A stretch of DNA of 64,000 nt from Phoronis australis. Lineage: Eukaryota > Phoronida > Phoronidae. Below the pieces are notes generated by a model. It did not search any database, was not told the origin of the DNA, and saw only the letters and a program-made list of their open reading frames with translations. This document shows positions 58,407 through 64,000 of the stretch, piece by piece; positions within the stretch are counted from its first letter, which is position 1, and each line of letters opens with the position of its first letter. The translations under genes were made by a program, and so were the position numbers. The DNA lies in contig NMRA01000058.1 in assembly GCA_002633005.1 (NCBI GenBank), positions 474,916 to 538,915 of the forward strand, read 5' to 3'.

Positions 58407-61135
58407 AAAAACAGTTTCAGTCTATATTCTGACATGCTCCATAGTTGCCCAGTCTTGGCCATTAGCTTATTGCAAACATTCCTGTGGCTTCTGTGTGCAA
58501 CGGAGTCAGGGATGTTAGTTTTCACCCACTGATCTGAGAAGAAGTGCAGCACATGCAGCTTCACCCTCATGGTATATGTACAATGGTGATAGACCGATTA
58601 GCATTTCTAGGGCTGCAGAAGGTGGTCCTGAAAAAGCAGAGGTTATGCACAGCCAAGCTAGACGTTGCAGCTGCCTAAGTTTGTTGATAATTGTAATCTG
58701 TTTTAATGCTGTTACCCATATCGACGCAGCATAGGACATTATAGGTCGGATAAAAGCAGTATAAATCCAGAACATATTCTTGGGAGACATTCCCCACGTT
58801 TTACCCACCGCACGACTGCATCTCACCAATGCAGATTTGGCTTTTGAGATTTTTCTGAAACATGTGGGGTCCAGGAAAGACAATGGTGTAAAATGACACC
58901 TTGTAGGTAAGTCGCCTTGTCTACAAGATCAAGATGTTTACCATTCAGCGTTAAAGGCCGCATTGACTATTTAAGCTTCCAAGTAAACATAATCACCTTT
59001 GTTTTGCTACCACTAATTTCTAAGCAAACTGACTTAGCCCATGTGGCTGTTGTATTCAGTGCTCTTTGAGTAAGATAGCGACATCTGTCAGGATCGATGT
59101 TAGACACACTGAGAACAATATCATCTGCATAGGCTTGAACATACAAGCTTGGACCAATGTCAGTAGATAATTGTCGAAGCAAACCATCTATAACCATAAC
59201 CAGGGTGGGTGAGGCAGCGCCACCCTGAGGTGTTCCTCTGGTGATGCGAACCGCCACTCTCACATCGTCCAGACAAGCAGTCACAGATTGACTTCCAAGC
59301 ATGTTAATGATACACCTGGTAAGACACCTATTCACTTTAAAGTGGTTGAATGCAATTCGGATCGTATCATGCTTAATATTGCTGAAAGCACCAACAAGAT
59401 CAATGTAGGCACAGAGGGCAAATTGTTTATTAAAAACACCCCTTTCCAGTCTATCAACCAGATGATGTAGAGCGGTCTCCGTAGAGAAGCCAGGCCTATA
59501 AGCATATTGATGTTCTGAAATTTGTTCTGTATTCCTTGTTTATCAAGATGCCACAGAATAAGCCTTTCCAGTCCTTTGAGAAGTAAGGATGTTAAGGTTA
59601 TAGGCCTAAATGATTCAGCCAAAAGGTATGAGTTCTTCCCTGGTTTATGAATGAAAACTACCCTAGTTTCAATCCAAGTCTTGGGGATGTAACCTAGTCT
59701 AAGACTAGCTTTGTAGGTCGCCGTGAGTATTTGGAATACTGGTATCCCAACCTCTTGCACCATTATAGGATATATCCTGTCTAGTCCTGGGGACTTCCAT
59801 GGTTTAAAAGACTTTAGAGCTATCTCCACGAGATGTAGTGTGGCTATGTTTTCAACATCAGCATAAGCTAATGGTTCACATTCCTCGGAATCCGTCACTT
59901 CTGAACATAGGTTCGATAGGTTTACACTATCAGGATAGTGCTTACCCATCATGACTTCGAGTGTTTTCTCGGCGGAGCGTGTGTATGAGCCATCCTCTTT
60001 TTGAATGACCTCGAGTCTGGAGGAGTGATTCTTCTTAAGCAATTGCACCAGCCCTGCAGATGCAGAGAGTCTGTTAGTTTGCTGACAGAAATTCCTGTGG
60101 GAATTGCGCTTTGCTTTGCGTGTAGCAGACTTAAACTTACGACAGGCAAGATGATATGCATCCCAGCACTCGTCAGTGTCAGTCCGAATTGCCGCTCTGT
60201 GAGGTTTACGTGCCTTAACCCGAAGTGCTGCCAGTTCTTTGATCCACCAAATCTGTTGTTTTGGTTCCCCAGTGACCTTAATACAGCGTTCGGGGTAGGA
60301 AATATCTAGTGACTTGGTCAGGGCATTGTTAATGTCATCTGCCAATTTGTTAACATCAAAACGAGTCCTGATATTTGTTGTTTCTAGAGTAGAAAGGAGT
60401 TTGGGAACCTTTGAACGATAGAGTTCCCAGTTCACCTTATTGGTATTCCTATACTCAGTAAATAGTCGCCACTTCAAACCTGATGTATCTGTGGTCTAAT
60501 TAGTTACCATATCAACAGCAGGCAAATTAACCAGAGTAAGGTCTATAACCTCCTGTCGGTTTCTGACAACAAATGTGGACTCGTGCCCCTTGTTGCATAT
60601 TAAAAGTTGTAAGCTGACAGTGAACTCTCGAAGTGCCTCACCTGTTGGGTTGTTTCAGTGCTGTGCCACACCTCGTGACGTGAATTGGCATCATAACAGA
60701 TAACTAAAGGAATTTTTTTGGCTCTGCAGTGATTAGTGATTTGTTGCAGTTTAGATGGGGGTGGGTTCTCGGCGGAGTCCCCTTGCATCTAGGCTGAGAC
60801 CCACCATAATGTGCATATTAGACCATTTGGTCTTAGTGTATCACAGGACAATGCCACAGTGTCCCTGTCACAAAACTAAGGAAGGATTCTTGAGGTTATG
60901 TCCTTGGATATAAGAATCGCAGTCTTGGGCTTGATGTTGTTACTCAGTGAAGCAACATAAGATTTGGCATCCCTAGGAGTGTTCATCATTGCGCTTCCCC
61001 GACAGAACGGCTCTTGTACGAAGGCCATGAATAGGGTATTGCACACAAGCGTCTGTTGCAGAAGCACTGGTGGGTTGTTGTCCCGGTGCAGATTTATCTG
61101 CCAGATTTTAATCTCTTAATTCATTTCATCATGTT
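58407..61135 (-). pseudogene. LINE ORF2: endonuclease and reverse transcriptase
   Basis: The N-terminus reads IKIWQINLHRDNN, followed by MAFVQEPF (61067-60876 frame), which contains the endonuclease Gln-Glu-Pro motif. An in-frame stop precedes KLQQITNHCRAKKIPLVICY and DANSRHEVWHST, the second endonuclease block. The longest open part, 60477-59332, carries the linker WWIKELAALRVKARK and the RT fingers SPGLDRIYPIMVQEV, FIHKPGKNSYLLAESFRPIT. After a frameshift near 59515, 59335-58967 has RGTPQGGAASPTLV and the catalytic AYADDIVLSVSN. 58883-58515 is the thumb region (FIRPIMSYAASIW). The protein nicks target DNA and copies the RNA there. The active-site Asp pair is intact but the frame is broken at least four times. 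Confidence 0.88.
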
Positions 61136-61156
61136 AATAATATACCAGTTACTGTC

Positions 61157-62643
61157 TATCCAGACTCCACACCCCTCGTGAGTGGGGAAGGAGCCAGAGA
61201 AGATCTGTCATTGGATGGTACAGGTTCAGAAGCCTCAGCAACATTCCCTACCTCAGTCGTTTCATCACCCGCGTCCATTTCCACTGATTTTGTGGTGGGC
61301 GCACAGTCAGCTTCCATGTCCCAGGTTGACATCCTTTGTGAGGCCTAGACAGAAGCTTTGGCCCCCTTTCTGCTTTTTCCCCTAGCTCCAAAAAGCACAC
61401 GCCCAGCAAAGCCGCACCAGGGACGAAAATCCATCACCCGGAGAACCTGCCAAGCGGACTCTTCGAAGGCTAGGACAATGGTAAATCCCTTAGAGGGATC
61501 TTTGTACGTTGGTTTGATGGCAGTCATTGACACCAGATGAACCTTTGTCATATCTAGGTCATCGTTGCACTCCTTAAGGACCAACAAGAACTCATCCTTA
61601 TCATAGGCAACTTCCTCCGACACATGACAGAAGGCCTTGAACACAGGAGGTTGATCGCCTGGACCCATCACATGGTACCCTGACCTGTGAGAGTCAGGAC
61701 CATCAGGAGTAAGTTCCTTACACTCAAGTTTGACCCAGTCAAGGGTAGCTGAGTTGTCACAGGCAATCGCCAGTTTGCCCTTTTCAAGTCTCACTGACTT
61801 AATATGAAACGGGACAAGGGGACTCTGAGGCTTCACAAATGCTATCTGTAGTTGGCGCTTCAGACGCTTTGCTTCGTCCTCACTTAGTGGTGGCTCACCA
61901 ACCTTTTCAGCCACAGAGACACTAAGATCTTTCTTAGCCACACTAGCATAAGGTAGTTTATCCACTTTAGCCAATTTGGTGGGCGGTTTTGAGGATGTCC
62001 CAGGAATCGAGCTGTCATACTTAGGGCGCTTAACATCCTGCTGAACATCGACTTTTAGGTTTTCAAGCTTCTTCTCAGTCGTCTGGCGAGCCAGCTTTGT
62101 CTTCCGCCTAGCAACAGTAGAGAGACGGTGGGAGCTGCCATCAGGCCCAGTTGAAGTCTTTCCGCCACCATTCGCTCCGTGAGGAGTGTCCGGGGCAGGT
62201 TTGGGGTTCGCGTCAGCAGCCGCCTTAGCCGCTTTCACAAGCTTGGCAATCTCACTTTCCACTCTCATAGAAAAGTCCAGGGATTTCCCAGAGCAAGCGT
62301 CCACAATAGAAGGTGCTTCAACTTGCCTTATAGTAACCCCTAGAGAGGAGTCTTTGAGGCGGACGTCCGTGGCCGCAAGACCACATTCGACTGCCCTGTG
62401 CGCTGGTCACTTAAACCCTGACGAGAGTGGGTTATTGGTTTTTGCTGTGGATCCATGTAGCAAGTATAGGTTATAATTCAGGTCTGCATCCGCATTCACC
62501 CTATCCATAGGGTGGCAAAAAGGCCCAGCCAAAGGCTTTCCTGCATCCGCAAACCTAAAGGACCTGACACTGGTTTCAACAGCTCCCTCCCCTGGTTCCT
62601 CCAAGCGAGCATATGACCCCCAGCGAAAGGGCTTTTGCTGCAA
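61157..62643 (-). pseudogene. LINE ORF1 (Gag-like) with two in-frame stops
   Basis: A single minus-strand frame runs from about 62643 to the stop at 61157-61159 and is interrupted only by TGA (62407-62409) and TAG (61345-61347). The longest open part is 62304-61345 extended upstream to 62406. It is rich in Lys/Ala/Pro at the N-terminal side (IAKLVKAAKAAADANPKP), then has a globular part with KSVRLEKGKLAIACDN and FRPWCGFAGRVLFGARGK. No CCHC knuckle was seen. After the TAG the frame continues acidic and Ser/Thr-rich to LAPSPLTRGVESG and ends just before ORF2. The natural start codon is not certain. The protein would bind element RNA. Confidence 0.65.
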
Positions 62644-63235
62644 ATGGACTACCCAGGTTCGGTATGTCTACCTCCAAGTGCCAGAACCTCGTAACCTCCC
62701 AGGGCTAACCGTGCGGAGGCTTGTCCCCTAGTGCAGCAGGCGCTACTCCGTGCACCGCGGTTTACCCAAGATTACTTGATGCGCAAAGTTCTGTGTTGTT
62801 TACCACCAGCCGCAACTGGCTTGAGACACAGCAACCAGGGTATTAGTTCTCAAGGGTTCCCGTGTCACCTGACCGCAGGGATATCAATCAGACCCGAAGA
62901 GGTCAAAGTCAAGATACTCCTGACCAGGCGCCCCAAAGGGGGATGATTGGGCTAGAGAGGCCTCCCACCCTAGAGCCACTGTCTTACACACGTGCACACA
63001 TTAAAGTACATGCTCTCGATTAGCCGCAACATAATAAATATCCAAATTTTTGTCAGTGTCATTTTAGTGTTTATTTTTGTGGCCAAAGTGGGGCAGGACC
63101 CCTGTCTGGCAACATTAAATAGGGGACCAATGGAGGTGGACCTCAGAAGAATCAGAAGATGCCGTCTTCAGTCAACCCGTGGCGCTGAACCAGTCGTATT
63201 CTGAGGAATCCGAAGGACACACTGCAACACGTTCT
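62644..63235 (-). other. Probable LINE 5' leader
   Basis: GC-richer than the flanking DNA and upstream of ORF1 on the minus strand, with no coding. The outer boundary is a guess made from the base-composition change near 63235. Confidence 0.35.
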
Positions 63236-63796
63236 GGTCTATGCATACTGGCGGATCCAGGGGATCTGGACCCCTTTTCCCTTGATTTTAGTGATATCAA
63301 ATCTATAATTTTCAAATTTTTGACTTGGTCCCCCTTTTAAAAACTCCTTGATTTCGCCCAAAAAATCCTGGACCCAACCCTGCTACGTTTGATCTTGTGT
63401 CGTCAAACTGAAAATTGAAAATACGGAATCCATTCTCGCTCTAAAACTAAGCTGTAACTGCACACCGCGGCATCATTCACCTACAACATGTGTAACGGGA
63501 ATCGGTGGAGCGACAAGCACCGATCTACTTAGTAGGATCCAAAATCTCTTCTATTCATAGCCGATAAAAATATCTGAAACGTTATGTACTTTTTCACTCG
63601 TTCGAATCACATACGAGAGAACCATGGTGACAACTAATAGAGAGAGAAACAAGAGAGAAGAAGATAAATATACTGAATTTATTATGCACTAAATATGAAT
63701 TTTTACAAATTTACAAACTTACAACTCATCACTAACTTTTGTCGACATCCCAGCTTTGACTTATCACCCTGGGAATTTGTCAGCAAGAGAAATACG
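63236..63796. other. Unassigned non-coding DNA
   Basis: Includes CTGGCGGATCCAGGGGATC near 63250, a phrase reminiscent of the ends of some DNA transposons, but no partner end was found. Confidence 0.35.
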
Positions 63797-64000
63797 CCGA
63801 GGCCAGTGGAGGCCAGTGGAGGTCAGTGGAGGCAAGAGGAGGCCAGTGGAGGCCAGTAGGGGACAGCGGAGGCCAAAGGAGGATATTGGAGGGCAGTGGA
63901 AGCTAGTAGAGGCCAGTGGAGGCCAGTAGAGGCCAGTGGAAGCCAGTGGAGACTATTGGAAGCCAGTGGTGGCCAGTGGAGGCCAATTGAGGCCAGTGGA
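63797..64000. repeat. 10-bp minisatellite, unit GGAGGCCAGT, runs off the window
   Basis: About twenty units with single-base variants (GGTCAGT, GGAAGCCAGT, GGAGGCAAGA). The array continues past the window edge. Confidence 0.95.

Larger units (their letters stand above)
58407..63235 (-). mobile_element. Non-LTR retrotransposon (LINE), R1/LOA-like group, decayed
   Basis: Reading on the minus strand from about 63235, the order is 5' leader, ORF1 (62643-61157) and ORF2 (about 61130-58407) with apurinic-type endonuclease then reverse transcriptase. The endonuclease is at the N-terminus, and RPITLTSLLLKGLERLI and DANSRHEVWHST segments resemble the R1/LOA/jockey assemblage. The 3' part after the post-RT region is missing (no RNase H or 3' UTR), and the sequence ends against the hairpin repeat. 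Frameshifts and stops show it is inactive. Confidence 0.85.

Noticed and set aside
25140-58440. Shared CTATATTCTGACA between the solo LTR end and the LINE 3' region
   Set aside because: In the LINE this lies within readable ORF2 codons, so the short match is most likely coincidence.

Overview
The window looks like a gene-poor, transposon-saturated piece of an animal genome, most likely a marine invertebrate. The evidence is animal-type transposable elements (Ty3/gypsy, R1/LOA-group LINE, hAT-like and TTAA-specific DNA elements), an 18-nt primer-binding site matching an animal tRNA-Leu 3' end, AT-rich DNA with many minisatellites, and no operons or bacterial-style coding density. The species cannot be named from the sequence. 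I found no intact host gene; every recognisable coding region is a decayed fragment, nearly all from mobile elements.

Layout. 0.6-10.5 kb: a 1.2 kb repeat, a 2.5 kb TTAA element, an array carrying a recurrent 18-bp motif, a (TG)n tract, and an 'E-family' repeat with two younger insertions. 11.9-13.0 kb: a broken minus-strand copy of an uncharacterised zinc-finger-type gene. 14.5-17.6 kb: a fragment related to the 37-41 kb element, a 12-bp minisatellite, and a 0.77 kb inverted-repeat element made of ACACGTTTGACA-like words. 18.5-30.9 kb: a nest of insertions. An old retroelement with an SGNH-hydrolase ORF is split by a Ty3/gypsy element (80-bp LTRs, GTCAT target duplication). Its integrase is split by a 4.8 kb element with CCCATAC termini, which itself holds a solo LTR (CATGT duplication) and a 1.25 kb TTAA element. 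32.8-33.6 kb: an E-family fragment. 36.3-41.7 kb: a second ACACGTTTGACA element, then a hAT-like element (CAGGGCTCGAC ends, CACAT duplication) interrupted by a TTAA element and keeping a decayed zinc-finger transposase fragment. 43.3-54.6 kb: two inverted E-family copies and two inverted CAGGGCTCGAC elements (one holding a 652-bp assembly gap), tandem repeats with an 18-19-bp motif, and a 0.6 kb inverted-repeat element. 57.0-58.4 kb: three ~420-bp tandem units with nuclear-receptor DR1-like words, then a hairpin. 58.4-63.2 kb: a minus-strand non-LTR retrotransposon. 63.8 kb to the end: a 10-bp minisatellite.

The genes do not form a pathway; they are layers of invasion and decay. The best-supported results are the insertion order fixed by target duplications, the exact boundaries and tRNA-Leu primer of the short-LTR gypsy element, and two element families that share CAGGGCTCGAC ends and 5-bp duplications but carry different subterminal motifs. 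I did not find convincing evidence for a wholly new biological system.
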